A program made the translations under genes and the position numbers. The notes under the pieces were generated by a model. That model was not told the origin of the DNA. It worked only from the letters and a program-made list of their open reading frames with translations, and ran no database searches. Below are positions 26,805 through 36,431 of a stretch of DNA of 64,000 nucleotides, piece after piece; the first letter of the stretch is position 1, and each line of letters begins with the position of its first letter. The DNA comes from Saccharothrix algeriensis (lineage in GTDB: Bacteria > Actinomycetota > Actinomycetes > Mycobacteriales > Pseudonocardiaceae): contig NZ_JAFBCL010000001.1 of the NCBI RefSeq assembly GCF_016907655.1, positions 5,738,001-5,802,000 of the forward strand, given 5' to 3'.

Positions 26805-27542
26805 ATGGGCTGGTACGAGGACGACGACCTCTGGACGGGGTTCGCCGAGGTGATGTTCCCGCCGCGCCGCGCGGCGGAGGCGGAGCAGGTGGTGGCCACG
26901 TCGCCGCTGTTCGAGGTCGCCCCGGGCGATCGGGTGCTGGACCTGGCGTGCGGGCCGGCGACGCACCTGGTGCCGCTGGCCCGGCGCGGGGCGGCGGTCA
27001 CCGGGGTGGACCTGAGCGGGGCCATGCTCGCGCGGGCGCGCGAGGCGTGCGAGCGGGCGGGGGTCGACGCGCGGCTGGTGCGGGCGGACATGCGCGCGCA
27101 CGTCGAGCCGGGCGCCTACGACCTGGTGATCAACATGTACACGTCGTTCGGCTACTTCACCGACCCGGGGGAGAACCTGGCGGTGCTGCGCAACGCCCAC
27201 GCCTGCCTCGCCCCGGGCGGTCGCCTGCTGGTCGACGTGATGGGCAAGGAGGTGTTCGCCGGCTGGGTGGGCCGCCCGCAGGCCGTGGACGTCGGCGGTG
27301 GCACGGTCTTCATGCGCGACACGGTCCTGGACGACTGGACGCGCGTGCGCAGCGACTGGACCTGGGTGCGCGGTGACGAGGTGCGCCGCACCTCGCTCCA
27401 CTCCACCCTCTACAGCGCCGCCGAGCTGCGCGGGCTGTTCGAGGCCGCCGGGTTCGGCGGTGTCGAGTGCTTCGGCGACTTCGACTGCTCGCCCTACGAC
27501 AACCACGCCCGCCGGCTGATCGTGCGGGGCACCCGCGCCTGA
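26805..27542 (+). CDS. Class I SAM-dependent methyltransferase
   Basis: A 245-residue methyltransferase. Motif I is VLDLACGPATHL near residue 45, the acidic strand-2 end is VTGVDLSGAML, and motif post-II is ADMRAHVEPGAYDLVINMYT. PGGRLLVDVMGKE follows. The N-terminal WYEDDDLWTGF and C-terminal GFGGVECFGDFDCSPYDN resemble small-molecule methyltransferases. It is separated from the converging siderophore-binding gene by a strong terminator. With the P450 it probably tailors the product of this locus. Confidence 0.88.
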   Translation: MGWYEDDDLWTGFAEVMFPPRRAAEAEQVVATSPLFEVAPGDRVLDLACGPATHLVPLARRGAAVTGVDLSGAMLARAREACERAGVDARLVRADMRAHVEPGAYDLVINMYTSFGYFTDPGENLAVLRNAHACLAPGGRLLVDVMGKEVFAGWVGRPQAVDVGGGTVFMRDTVLDDWTRVRSDWTWVRGDEVRRTSLHSTLYSAAELRGLFEAAGFGGVECFGDFDCSPYDNHARRLIVRGTRA

Positions 27543-27550
27543 GGCGCCGC

Positions 27551-27588
27551 GTCCCGGCCCGCCGGGTGACGGGCCGGCGGACCGGGAC
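27551..27588. terminator. Bidirectional terminator hairpin
   Basis: A 15-bp stem with one mismatch (arms 27551-27565 and 27574-27588, GTCCCGG... with ...CCGGGAC). It is centred in the 54-bp gap between two convergent genes, the position expected of a shared terminator. Confidence 0.7.
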
Positions 27589-27596
27589 GGCCTGCC

Positions 27597-28814
27597 TCAG
27601 GAGGCTCGGGTGAAGCAGGCGCCCTTGGCGCCGGGGAACAACTCGGGCGCCAAGCCGATGGCGAAGTCGCGGATGAGCACGTCCACGTCCAGGTAGGTCT
27701 TGGCGCGGCACTCCTCGAAGTTCTCGTCGACGCCCGCGATGAAGGCGTTGTCCCTGAAGGGCCGGAACCGGCTCGTGCGCGGGTCGGCGGCCAGGGCGTC
27801 GCGGGTCGCCCTCATGGGGTCGTAGACGATGAAGAAGTCCGCGTCGGCCGCGGTGCCGACGGCCTTCTCGAAGTCGTAGGGCTGGCCGTTGGGGGCGGGG
27901 TTGTCGGGCGCGAAGACGTTGCCCACCCCGAGCTGGGTGAGCAGGCGGCCGACGAGGGTCTCGGCGCCGTGGCCGTGGACGAACTCGCAGCCGCGTTCGG
28001 GCGCGATGCACAGGTAGCCCGCGTTGCGGGCGCCGACCCTGCCCGAGGCGGTGGCGACGACCTCGTCGTACTTCGCCTTGATGGCGTCGAACTCGGCGTT
28101 GGCGGCGGCTTCGGCGTTGTAGAACGCCGCGACCATCTTGATCCACTCGGCCGAGGCCAGGGCGTGGCGCTCCAGCCGGTTGGACACGCTCACCCCGGGC
28201 ATCCCGGCGGCGCGGGCGTTGCTGATGTCGTCGAAACCCCGCCCGAACCCGGACATCAGGACGACCTGGTTCCCCAGCCCCAGGACGGCTTCCTTGTTCA
28301 GGTCGGTGTACTCGCCCACCGACATGGGGTTGCCCGCGGCCTCGACGACCCCGGCGTACCACCGGTCCTTCCCGGCGTTGCCCAGGAGTTGGCCGCTCAA
28401 GCCGGTGACGGTGCTGTTCTTGCCGAGCCGGTCGACCATGGCCAGGGCGTTGAACGAGGTGACCGAGACGTTGGTGACCGGCACCTGGACGACCAGCGCG
28501 CCCTCCAGGTCCCCGACGGCCTCGGGCCGGGGCGTGCCGCACTGGTAGAGCACGTACTTGAGCCGGGAGCCGTCGGCGTTCTCGGTGTCGGTGAGCGTGA
28601 TGGTCTTGTAGGAGCCGTGGTAGTCGATGTCCCACAGCTCCGACTCGGTGACCGCGCTCTTGTCGGGGAAGTAGTCGCGCCCCTCGGCGTAGTCGGTGAC
28701 GCAGCCCTCGGCATCACCCCGGCCGCCCGACGCGCCGGGGTCCGAACCCCCGCACCCGGCGAGGGCGAGGGGCAGCGCGAGCAGCGCGACGGCTGAGCGG
28801 ATGAGTGCGTTCAC
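27597..28814 (-). CDS. Metal-chelate-type ABC transporter substrate-binding lipoprotein
   Basis: A 405-residue exported lipoprotein. The signal peptide ends in the lipobox LAGC (residues ~18-21) and a Gly/Ser-rich spacer follows. The body has the two-lobe organisation of FecB/BtuF-like binding proteins: VVQVPVTNVSVTSFNALAMV, NQVVLMSGFGRGFDDISNAR, the connecting helix around residue 240, and NAGYLCIAPERG and DFFIVYDPMRA. It is the last gene of the importer operon (permease, ATPase, binding protein), 67 bp after the ATPase. The ligand is presumably the metallophore made or scavenged by this locus. Confidence 0.85.
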   Translation of the reverse strand: MNALIRSAVALLALPLALAGCGGSDPGASGGRGDAEGCVTDYAEGRDYFPDKSAVTESELWDIDYHGSYKTITLTDTENADGSRLKYVLYQCGTPRPEAVGDLEGALVVQVPVTNVSVTSFNALAMVDRLGKNSTVTGLSGQLLGNAGKDRWYAGVVEAAGNPMSVGEYTDLNKEAVLGLGNQVVLMSGFGRGFDDISNARAAGMPGVSVSNRLERHALASAEWIKMVAAFYNAEAAANAEFDAIKAKYDEVVATASGRVGARNAGYLCIAPERGCEFVHGHGAETLVGRLLTQLGVGNVFAPDNPAPNGQPYDFEKAVGTAADADFFIVYDPMRATRDALAADPRTSRFRPFRDNAFIAGVDENFEECRAKTYLDVDVLIRDFAIGLAPELFPGAKGACFTRAS

Positions 28815-28881
28815 AGTGGTGCTCTCCTGCGTGTGGGTGGGGAGTCCGGTGGCGGCGGGGGTGGTCGTCGGCCGGCCGCGG

Positions 28882-29949
28882 TCACCCGGCCCGCGCGTCT
28901 TCGCGCAGCGGCGCGGCGCGACCGCGCAGGTGGGCGACGAGGGAGCCGAAGCCGACCCCGTGCGCGCGCTCCGCGCCCGGCGCCCGGACCCCGTCGACCC
29001 GCCAACGGCACGGTGCGCCGGGCTCGACGGTCAGGACGTGGTCGGTGGCGTCCGGGGTCGGGGTCCAGCCGGCCCGTCGGGCGGCGTGGTCGGCCCACTG
29101 CCGCAGCCGTCCCTCGCCGACCACCCGCACGGTGGCGCCGGGCACCTGGTCGTCGGCGACGACGATCGTGGCCGCCGCGTCGTCGAAGGACATGTTCCGG
29201 CCGGTGAAGGCGCGGGTGATCGCGTCGCCGCACGCGAGGTCCTCGGGCGCGCCGGCGGTCACCGCGCCGTCGCCGTCGACCAGCCACACCTGGTCGGCGC
29301 GGCGCAGCGCGAACGCCAAGTCGTGGGTGGACAGCACGATCGCCGCGCCGGTGGTCGCGCTCAGCCGGGTCAGCATCGCCGCGAACTCGATGCGGCGGGC
29401 CACGTCCAGGAACGCGGTGGGCTCGTCCAGCACCAGCACCGCCGGCTCCTGCGCCAGGGCGCGGGCCACCATGACCCGCTGCCGCTCGCCGTCGGACAGG
29501 TCGGTCAGCGGGCGGTCGCGCAGGTCGGCGACCCCGGCGTCGACCAGCGCCCGGTCCACCGCGGCGCGGTCCCGCGCGCTCGCCCGGCCGAGCCACGACC
29601 GGTGGGGGATCCGACCCAGCGCCACCACCGCCTCGACCCTCATCTGCCCCACGTCGACCGGCTCGGTCAGGGTGACCGCGAGCCGCCGGGCCCGCTGCCG
29701 CGCGGACAGGGCCGCCAGGTCCCGGCCGTCGAGCAAGACGTGGCCGGCCAACGCCGGCTGCGCCCCGACCAGGGTGCGCAGCAGGGTGGACTTGCCCGCG
29801 CCGTTGGGGCCGATCAGGGTGATCAGCTCGCCGGGCCGGGCGGCCAGGTGCACGTCGCGCAGCACGGTGACGGCGGGGTGGCGGCGGCGTCGCCGGTAGC
29901 CCGCGCTCACCGCGACGGCCTGCAGGGCCGGGTGGGGTTCGACGGTCAT
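28882..29949 (-). CDS. FecE-like ABC transporter ATPase with C-terminal extension
   Basis: A 355-residue ATPase. Walker A is GPNGAGKST near residue 44, the signature is LSDGERQRVMVARAL, Walker B is VLVLDEPTAFLD, and the H-loop is STHDLAFAL. The core resembles siderophore/heme/B12 importers. About 90 residues after residue 260 form an extension (VRVVGEGRLRQWADHAARR) absent from the minimal FecE type. The ATG overlaps the permease stop (ATGA). Confidence 0.9.
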   Translation of the reverse strand: MTVEPHPALQAVAVSAGYRRRRRHPAVTVLRDVHLAARPGELITLIGPNGAGKSTLLRTLVGAQPALAGHVLLDGRDLAALSARQRARRLAVTLTEPVDVGQMRVEAVVALGRIPHRSWLGRASARDRAAVDRALVDAGVADLRDRPLTDLSDGERQRVMVARALAQEPAVLVLDEPTAFLDVARRIEFAAMLTRLSATTGAAIVLSTHDLAFALRRADQVWLVDGDGAVTAGAPEDLACGDAITRAFTGRNMSFDDAAATIVVADDQVPGATVRVVGEGRLRQWADHAARRAGWTPTPDATDHVLTVEPGAPCRWRVDGVRAPGAERAHGVGFGSLVAHLRGRAAPLREDARAG

Positions 29950-31058
29950 CGCGCCTGCCTCCTCGCCCGACCCGACAGCAGCACCCACAGGATCACCGGC
30001 GCGCCGACGAACGCGGTCACCGAGTTCAGCGGCAGCGAGGTCCTGGTCAACCCGTTGCCGCCCGCGACGTACTCGGCCACCAGCACGATCACCGCCCCGA
30101 TCAGCGCGCTGGCCGGCAGCACCACCCGGTGGTCGGCGGTGCGCATCAGCCCCCGGGCCAGGTGCGGCGCGGCGAGGCCGACGAAGCCGATGGCGCCGCA
30201 GTAGGCGGTGATCACGCCCGACAGCACCGCGACGCCGGCCAGGGACAGGAAGTGGACCCGCCGGACGTCGATCCCCAGGCTGCCCGCGTACCGCTCGCCC
30301 AGCAGCAGGGCGTTGAGCGGCTGGGCCAGGAACACCGACAGCAGCAGCACCACCGCGCAGGACACGGCGACGACCCGCAGCTCGTCCCACGTCACGTTGC
30401 GCACCGAGCCGCGGGTGAACGTGGTCAGCGCCTGCAACCGGTCCGGGTCGGTGTAGTAGACCAGCATGTCCACCACGGCGCCGGCCAGGTAGCCCAGCAT
30501 CACGCCCACCACCAGGACCACCACCGGGTCGCCGACCCGCCGGGCGATGCCCAGGGCGATCAGCAGCACCCCGGCGGCCCCCGCGACGGCCGCGCCGGTC
30601 ACCCCGAGCTGGCTGACCACGCCGAGCCCGGACAACCAGCCCACGCCGCCGGTGCCCAGGATGACGATCGCCGCGCCCAGGATCGCGCCGGAGCTGACCC
30701 CGAGCACGAACGGGTCGGCCAGCGGGTTGCGGAACAACGTCTGCATCTGCACGCCGCCGACGGCCAGCGCGGCCCCGGCCAGCAACCCGGCCACGACCTT
30801 GGGCAGCCGGGCGTCCAGCACGATGGTGCGGCCGACCTCCGACTCGGCGCCCTGACCGGTCAGGATGCGCAGCACCTCCAGGACCGGGATGGCGATCGAA
30901 CCCTGGGCGATCAACACCACCACGGCGCCCAGCAACAACAGGACCAGCAGCCCGAACAGCCCGGCCACGTACCCGACGCGCCCGAGGGACGCGGAACGGC
31001 GCTCCGGTGCGGTCCTGCCCGCGACCTCGTCCTCGACACCCGTGCCACTACCCGACAC
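29946..31058 (-). CDS. FecCD-family ABC transporter permease
   Basis: A 370-residue membrane protein with about nine to ten hydrophobic helices. It carries the FecCD signatures RLPKVVAGLLAGAALAVGGV, QTLFRNPLADPFVLGVSSGA and, near the end, GAIGFVGLAAPHLARGL. One permease gene is present, so the transporter would use a homodimer. The start is a GTG at 31058 preceded by GGAGGAG; upstream frame sequence is Arg/Pro-rich noncoding. The 390 bp upstream, between this gene and the divergent methyltransferase, must hold both promoters; no clear Fur/DtxR/IdeR box was identified. Confidence 0.92.
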   Translation of the reverse strand: MSGSGTGVEDEVAGRTAPERRSASLGRVGYVAGLFGLLVLLLLGAVVVLIAQGSIAIPVLEVLRILTGQGAESEVGRTIVLDARLPKVVAGLLAGAALAVGGVQMQTLFRNPLADPFVLGVSSGAILGAAIVILGTGGVGWLSGLGVVSQLGVTGAAVAGAAGVLLIALGIARRVGDPVVVLVVGVMLGYLAGAVVDMLVYYTDPDRLQALTTFTRGSVRNVTWDELRVVAVSCAVVLLLSVFLAQPLNALLLGERYAGSLGIDVRRVHFLSLAGVAVLSGVITAYCGAIGFVGLAAPHLARGLMRTADHRVVLPASALIGAVIVLVAEYVAGGNGLTRTSLPLNSVTAFVGAPVILWVLLSGRARRQAR

Positions 31059-31447
31059 CGCGCACCCCGCTCCTCCCTCCGGAGTGGAACCGGCCACCAC
31101 CACAGGAGTCGTGCCACGACGGCGTTCGGTTCCCGGGATCGGGAAAACACCGGTGGACGCAATTCCGCACGGCCGGGAACCCCGCTGATCGGCGAACCGA
31201 CCTGTGGGGCGTGTGGTGGTGCGACGAGCGGCGTCCACCGGCAGCCCGGCCGTGGTCGACGACGCAGGCTCCCGGGCGCCGAGCCCGGACGACCGCGCGT
31301 TCCCGACCGCAAGCCCCCCTGCCCACCCGTTTCGCCGCCACGCGGCAGTGCCCGGGACGACGCGGGGGTTCGCGCAACCCCGCGTCATCGACCGCCGGGG
31401 ACGAGCCCACCACGTCGGCCGCTGAACCGACCCTCGGAGGACCTTCC

Positions 31448-32206
31448 ATGGAGAAGCACGGACCGGAGACCTACGGCGAGCTGAACGCCGACGTCTACGA
31501 CGAGTGGCACGCCGCGCACGACCCCGCGGAGGCCGTGCGGGGCTTGGTCGAGCTGATCCGGGAGGGGCCCGCCGGCCCGGTGTTCGAGCTGGCGGTGGGC
31601 ACCGGGCGGGTGACCATCCCGCTGGCCGCGACGGGCGTCGACCTGCGCGGCGTCGACGCCTCCGAGGCGATGGTCGCGCGCCTGCGCGCCAAGCCCGGCG
31701 GCGACCGCATCCCGGTCGTCATCGGCGACATGGCCGACGTCGACCCCGGCACCGACGACCTGTTCGCCATGGTGTTCGTCGTGTTCAGCACCTTCTTCTT
31801 CCTGGCCGACCAGGAGCAGCAGGTGCGCTGCTTCGCCAACGTCGCCGAGCGCCTGCTGCCCGGCGGCCGGTTCGTCCTGGAGTGCCCGGTGCCGGACGTC
31901 GCGCGCTACGAGCGCAACCAGACCCTGGAGACTTACCAGGTCGGGCTCGACCGGGTCCGGGTCGTCGCCGTCCGCCACGACCCGGTGAACCAGCGCCTCG
32001 ACGGGCACCACGTGCTGATCACCAACGACGGCACCCGGCTGGCACCGGCGTTCATGCGCTACGCCTGGCCGGCCGAGCTCGACCTCATGGCCCGCTTGGC
32101 GGGGCTCGAACGCGTGCACCGGTGGGGCGGCTGGCGCCGTGAGCCGTTCCGCGGCGAGGGGAATCACGTGACCGTCTACGAGAAGCCCGCGGGGCCGACC
32201 CCCTGA
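31448..32206 (+). CDS. SAM-dependent methyltransferase
   Basis: A 252-residue class I methyltransferase starting MEKHGPETYGELNADVYDEW. Motif I is VFELAVGTGRVTIPLA near residue 40, strand 2 ends LRGVDASEAMV, and post-I is VVIGDMADVDPGTDDLFAMV. PGGRFVLECPVPD follows. GGAGG lies eight bases before the ATG. It is divergent from the ABC importer and convergent with the MFS gene. It resembles small-molecule N- or C-methyltransferases rather than RNA enzymes. Confidence 0.88.
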   Translation: MEKHGPETYGELNADVYDEWHAAHDPAEAVRGLVELIREGPAGPVFELAVGTGRVTIPLAATGVDLRGVDASEAMVARLRAKPGGDRIPVVIGDMADVDPGTDDLFAMVFVVFSTFFFLADQEQQVRCFANVAERLLPGGRFVLECPVPDVARYERNQTLETYQVGLDRVRVVAVRHDPVNQRLDGHHVLITNDGTRLAPAFMRYAWPAELDLMARLAGLERVHRWGGWRREPFRGEGNHVTVYEKPAGPTP

Positions 32207-32243
32207 TCACGCGGGCGCCCGGCGCCGCACCGGCCCGCGCGGG

Positions 32244-33458
32244 TCACCTCGCGCGGAGCCGGCGCCGCGCCGCCACCAGCACCAGCGGGGGGAGCAGGAC
32301 GCACTGCGCGGCGACGGCCAGCCAGAACCCCGGCAGCAGGCCCGCCTGCTCGAACCCCCCGTACGCGGCGCCGCCGACGACGCCGCTGAGCAGCGAGCCC
32401 GCGCCGACCGCCAGCCGCTGCTGCCCGAAGGTCACCGTGGCCGACCGCCTCGACCCCGCCAACGCCTCCAGGTCGTTCTTGAGGAACAGCACCGCGGTGC
32501 CCGCGCTCATCAGCACGACACCGACCGCGAGGGCGACCGGCCGGCCGCCGGCGAAGGCCAGCATCCCCAGCGCCATGCAGCCGAAGCCCGCCGCCATCGC
32601 CACCGGGTAGCGGACGCGGTCGACGCGCCCCGCCAGGAGCGGTTGCGCCGCCACCAGGCCCAGCGAGTACCCCGTCATGATCACCCCGTAGACCGCCGTG
32701 GGCATCCGGCCCTCCGCGAAGGTCGACAGGTACTGGTAGAACTGCATGTACAGGTAGTGGGTCAGCACGGTGACCGCGAAGGGCAGCACGGCCAGGCCCC
32801 GCAGCACCCGCCGGAACGGCTCGACCACGGGCCCGGCCGCCGCCGCCCGCTCCGGGCGCAGGAAGAGGTGGCCGACCGCGAGCACCGCGTAGAGCGCCGT
32901 GGTCATCGTGAACAACCGGCTCGGGGCGTGCAGGAACAGCGCCCCGACCACCGGTCCGAGCGCGATGCCGAGGTTGCCCGCGGCACTGCCCGCCGACAGC
33001 AGCCCCGGGCGCTGCTCGGCGGTCGCCCGGTGCACCAGGTAGCCGCGGTAGGCCGGTGAGTAGAGCGCACCGGCGGCACAGCCCAGGAACAGCGCGAGCA
33101 CCGTCAGCGCCGGGTCGTCCGCCCCGACCAGGTAGGTCGCCGCGCTCAGGAAGTACACGAGCGTGGCCGAGGACAGGCACCGCTTCAACCCGATCCGCTC
33201 GGCGAGCGCCGCGGTGAACGGCGCGCTCGCGAACTGCACCAACGTGGCCACGCCGAGCACCACGCCGACCTGCGCCATCCCGACGCCCAGCCGGTCCCGC
33301 AGCAGGACGGCCAGGTACGGGTAGACCGCGAAGGTGCCGGTGTTGACCAGGCACCCGCCCACCAGCAGCGCGGACCGGGCGCCGGTCGGACCCCGTCCCA
33401 CCCCGCCGCCCCGGGAACGCCTTCGGGCTCCCGTACGAGGCGACATCCCCGTGCCCAT
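32244..33458 (-). CDS. MFS transporter, likely product exporter
   Basis: A 404-residue major facilitator with about 12 hydrophobic segments. The loop 2-3 signature appears as GIGLKR-like ERIGLKRCL, and the second-half counterpart is GRVDRVRYPVA. The N-terminal GCLVNTGTFAVYPYLAVLLR resembles actinobacterial drug and metallophore exporters of the DHA1 type. The start is the ATG at 33458; one at 33446 is an alternative. It is divergent from the PLP enzyme/ATP-grasp pair, so export and synthesis could share the control region 33459-33931. Confidence 0.88.
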   Translation of the reverse strand: MGTGMSPRTGARRRSRGGGVGRGPTGARSALLVGGCLVNTGTFAVYPYLAVLLRDRLGVGMAQVGVVLGVATLVQFASAPFTAALAERIGLKRCLSSATLVYFLSAATYLVGADDPALTVLALFLGCAAGALYSPAYRGYLVHRATAEQRPGLLSAGSAAGNLGIALGPVVGALFLHAPSRLFTMTTALYAVLAVGHLFLRPERAAAAGPVVEPFRRVLRGLAVLPFAVTVLTHYLYMQFYQYLSTFAEGRMPTAVYGVIMTGYSLGLVAAQPLLAGRVDRVRYPVAMAAGFGCMALGMLAFAGGRPVALAVGVVLMSAGTAVLFLKNDLEALAGSRRSATVTFGQQRLAVGAGSLLSGVVGGAAYGGFEQAGLLPGFWLAVAAQCVLLPPLVLVAARRRLRAR

Positions 33459-33931
33459 CGACCACCCCAGCCCCTGCGCGGCTGCCCTGCTCCTGCCGTG
33501 CCCGGCACCAGCCGGTCCGCAGGGCTCGGCACGGAACTGGTCGTTCCACCACCCGGGAGAGTTCCCGGGCGCGCGCACCCGATTCCACCGCCCCGGGAAC
33601 CGGCGGAGTCCCGCCGACGACCAGTAGTACCGGAGCGGTGCGACCCCCGAACGGCGGGCCGACCGCGTGGAGGGACATGCGCCCGCACGAGGGCACCACG
33701 GTCCGGCTCCGGTCCGTCCCCAGGACCGGGCGCAGATCTTCGACGGCAACCGGCTCCGGGAGCGCCACGGCCCGGCCGGGCGGTCCGGCAGCGGTCCCAC
33801 GCGCCCTCGACCCGCACCGGCGCCGCCCGGCGACACGACCACACCCGAAGGGGCTCGACCATGACCCTGACGCGCACGACGGCGACACCGGGCACAACGC
33901 GCTGCCCGCGACCGATCGGGAGGTGAGGACC

Positions 33932-34999
33932 GTGCTCGACCACAACGCCACGGCGCCGCAGGTCCACGAGCACGTCACCGACGCCATCAAGACGCCCGCG
34001 CTGATCCGGCTCACGCCCAACACCGTGCTGGTCCGCTTCGAAACCCTCAAGGTCTACGCCGCGCTCGGCGCGGTGCGCCACCTGCTCGACACCGGCGCGG
34101 TCCGCCCGGGTCAGACGGTGGTGGACAGCTCCAGCGGCATCTACGCCCTGGCCCTGGCCCTGGCCTGCCACCGCTACGGCCTGCGCTGCCACATCGTCGC
34201 CTCCACCACGGTCGACGACACCATGCGCGCCCAGTTGGAAGTCCTGGGCGTCACCGTGGACCGGATGCCGCCCTCGGACGACTTGCGCCTGGACCAGAGC
34301 AGGCGGGTCGCGCGGGTCCGGGAGCTGCTCGCCGGGCGGCCCGACATGCACTGGATGCGGCAGTACCACGACCCCGTGCACCACCTCGGCTACGCCGAGC
34401 TGGCCGACCTGCTGGTCCGGGCCCTGCCCGGCGAGTCGCTGACCGTGGTGGGCAGCGTGGGCACCGGCGCCTCCACCGGCGGGCTCACCCGCGCGCTGCG
34501 CGAGCACGACCCGCTGGTGCGGCTGGTGGGCGTGCAGCCCTTCGGCAGCGTCACCTTCGGCAGCGAGCGCTTCACCGACCCCGACGCCATCATCGCCGGC
34601 ATCGGCAGCGCCATCCACTTCCACAACGTCCACCACGAGCTCTACGACCGCATCCACTGGGTCGACTTCCGGCACGCCATGGCCGCCACCATCGGCCTGC
34701 TGCGCGCCCACGCGGTGTTCGCCGGGCTGTCCACCGGCGCCGCCCACCTGGTCGCCTCCTGGGAGGCGCGGCGGGACCCCGCCCGCACGCACGTGGTCAT
34801 CGGCGCGGACACCGGCCACCGCTACACCGAGCGGGTCTTCAACCGCCACCGCGAGGCGCTGGACCCCGCCCTGCTGGCGCCGGTGGTGATCACCTCGCTG
34901 GAGGACCTGGCCCCGCCGTGGGCCGCCATGGACTGGGCCCGACGCCCTCACGGATCGATCGTCCCCACCCAGGAACGCCGGAAGGACCCCGTGCCGTGA
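33932..34999 (+). CDS. PLP-dependent enzyme of the cysteine-synthase fold
   Basis: A 355-residue fold-type II PLP enzyme. The PLP lysine region is VRFETLKVYAALGAVRHLL, the substrate loop is VVDSSSGIYALALALACHRY, and the phosphate-binding Gly loop is VVGSVGTGASTGGL. Relatives make beta-substituted alanines such as 2,3-diaminopropionate precursors, including SbnA in staphyloferrin B. No SbnB-like partner is present, so the product is uncertain. The GTG at 33932 is favoured by GGAGG eight bases upstream. Its stop overlaps the next start by three bases within GTGA, so enzyme and ligase are coupled. Confidence 0.85.
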   Translation: MLDHNATAPQVHEHVTDAIKTPALIRLTPNTVLVRFETLKVYAALGAVRHLLDTGAVRPGQTVVDSSSGIYALALALACHRYGLRCHIVASTTVDDTMRAQLEVLGVTVDRMPPSDDLRLDQSRRVARVRELLAGRPDMHWMRQYHDPVHHLGYAELADLLVRALPGESLTVVGSVGTGASTGGLTRALREHDPLVRLVGVQPFGSVTFGSERFTDPDAIIAGIGSAIHFHNVHHELYDRIHWVDFRHAMAATIGLLRAHAVFAGLSTGAAHLVASWEARRDPARTHVVIGADTGHRYTERVFNRHREALDPALLAPVVITSLEDLAPPWAAMDWARRPHGSIVPTQERRKDPVP

Positions 35000-36201
35000 C
35001 CCTCGTGCTGCTGGAAGCCCTCACCTTCGGCCTCGGCCGGCTCGCCGACGCCGCGGAGGACGCGGGGCACGACCTCGTCCTGCTCACCGGCAACCGCTCG
35101 ATCTACACCCACGAGCTGTCCCGCCACGGCGACCGGCTGCGGGTCGTGGACGTCGACACCACCGACGTCGCCGAGTGCGAGCGCGCGCTGCGGAGCACCC
35201 CGGACCTGGCCGGGCTGATCAGCTCCACCGACACCTGGGCGCTGCCCGGCGCGGACCTCGCCCGGCGCCTGGGACTGCCCGGCCCCGACCCCGCCGCGAT
35301 CCGCGTCCTGCGGGACAAGGCCGCCGTCCGCGCCGAGCTGCACGCGCACGGCCTGAGCCGCAGCGGCCCCCTCGACCCCGCTTCGACCGGGGTGTTCCCG
35401 CTGGTGCTCAAGGACTCGGCGGGCACCTCCTCCCGGGCGGTGTGGCTGGCGCGCTCCCCGGCCGAGCGCGACGCGGCCCTGCTGGAGGCCGCCGTCACCC
35501 CGCTCAAGGGCCGCCTGGTCGCCGAGCCCTACTTCCAGGGCCCCCTCTACAGCGCCGAGACCATCACCTGGCAGGGGCGGACGCGGCTGCTGGGCGTGCT
35601 GAGCCGGGGCCTCTCGCCCGAGCCCGCGCGCCGGGAGGAGACCTCCGCGTTCCCGGTCGCCTTCCCGGAGCCCGACCTCGCCGGGCTGGGGGACTGGATC
35701 AGCCGGGTCCTGGCGGCGGCGGGGCACGAGCGCGGCTTCGCGCACACCGAGTTCGTCCTCACCACCCACGGCCCCGAGGTCGTCGAGGTCAACGCCCGCA
35801 TCGGCGGGGCCCTCGTCGGCGAGGCCCTGTGCCGGGCCCTGGGGGTCAACGCCTACGACGCGATGGTCCAGATCGCCCTCGGCGCGCGGCCCGACCTGCT
35901 CGACGGCGCGACGGGCGGGGGCACCGCGACCGGTTTCGTGGCGCTCTACCCGCGTGAGGCCGGGGTGCTGGAGGGGTGGACCGGGCTGGAGCGCCTGGCC
36001 GACCTTCCCGGCAACCCCGAGTGGTACCCGACCGCGCGCCCCGGCGACGTGCTGGAGCACCTGGCCGACCAGCGCTCCTGCACCGGCATCGTCCTCGCCG
36101 AGGGCCCCACCGCCGAACTCGCCCTGCACCGCGCCCTGGCCGCCGCGGGCGGCATCACCCCGCTGGTCCGGGTCGGGGAACGCCTCGACGCGGTGGTGTG
36201 A
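34996..36201 (+). CDS. ATP-grasp ligase
   Basis: A 401-residue ATP-grasp enzyme. Visible features are the central-domain strand FPLVLKDSAGTSSRAVWLA near residue 133, EPYFQGPLYSAETITWQG, and the metal-binding end VVEVNARIGGALVGEALCRA near residue 255. The class joins a carboxylate to an amine through an acyl phosphate, as in dapdiamide or L-amino-acid ligases. Coupling to the PLP enzyme suggests it condenses that enzyme's amino acid with a second acid. The start is the GTG at 34996, inside the preceding stop. Confidence 0.88.
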   Translation: MTLVLLEALTFGLGRLADAAEDAGHDLVLLTGNRSIYTHELSRHGDRLRVVDVDTTDVAECERALRSTPDLAGLISSTDTWALPGADLARRLGLPGPDPAAIRVLRDKAAVRAELHAHGLSRSGPLDPASTGVFPLVLKDSAGTSSRAVWLARSPAERDAALLEAAVTPLKGRLVAEPYFQGPLYSAETITWQGRTRLLGVLSRGLSPEPARREETSAFPVAFPEPDLAGLGDWISRVLAAAGHERGFAHTEFVLTTHGPEVVEVNARIGGALVGEALCRALGVNAYDAMVQIALGARPDLLDGATGGGTATGFVALYPREAGVLEGWTGLERLADLPGNPEWYPTARPGDVLEHLADQRSCTGIVLAEGPTAELALHRALAAAGGITPLVRVGERLDAVV

Positions 36202-36220
36202 CGGCGACGCCGACGACCGC

Positions 36221-36280
36221 GGCGCACGGGTGCTCGCACCGACGTCGGCCGCCTCCTCGGCGGGCGAGCACCCGTGCGCC
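36221..36280. terminator. Long inverted repeat after the ATP-grasp gene
   Basis: Perfect 17-bp arms (GGCGCACGGGTGCTCGC at 36221-36237 and its complement at 36264-36280) separated by 26 bases that can themselves pair partly. It lies 20 bp after the ATP-grasp stop and most likely ends that transcript. Confidence 0.65.
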
Positions 36281-36431
36281 ACCGGGTGACGCGAGCGGTG
36301 CGCGTCCGGATGGAGGACACAAGCCGGCCGCTTCCCCTGCGACAGTGGGGGCGCGGGGCGGGGTTCCCCCTCTCCTCGCGCGGTCCCTCCGGACCACGTT
36401 CACCACCCGCACGTGACAGGACACCACCGCG

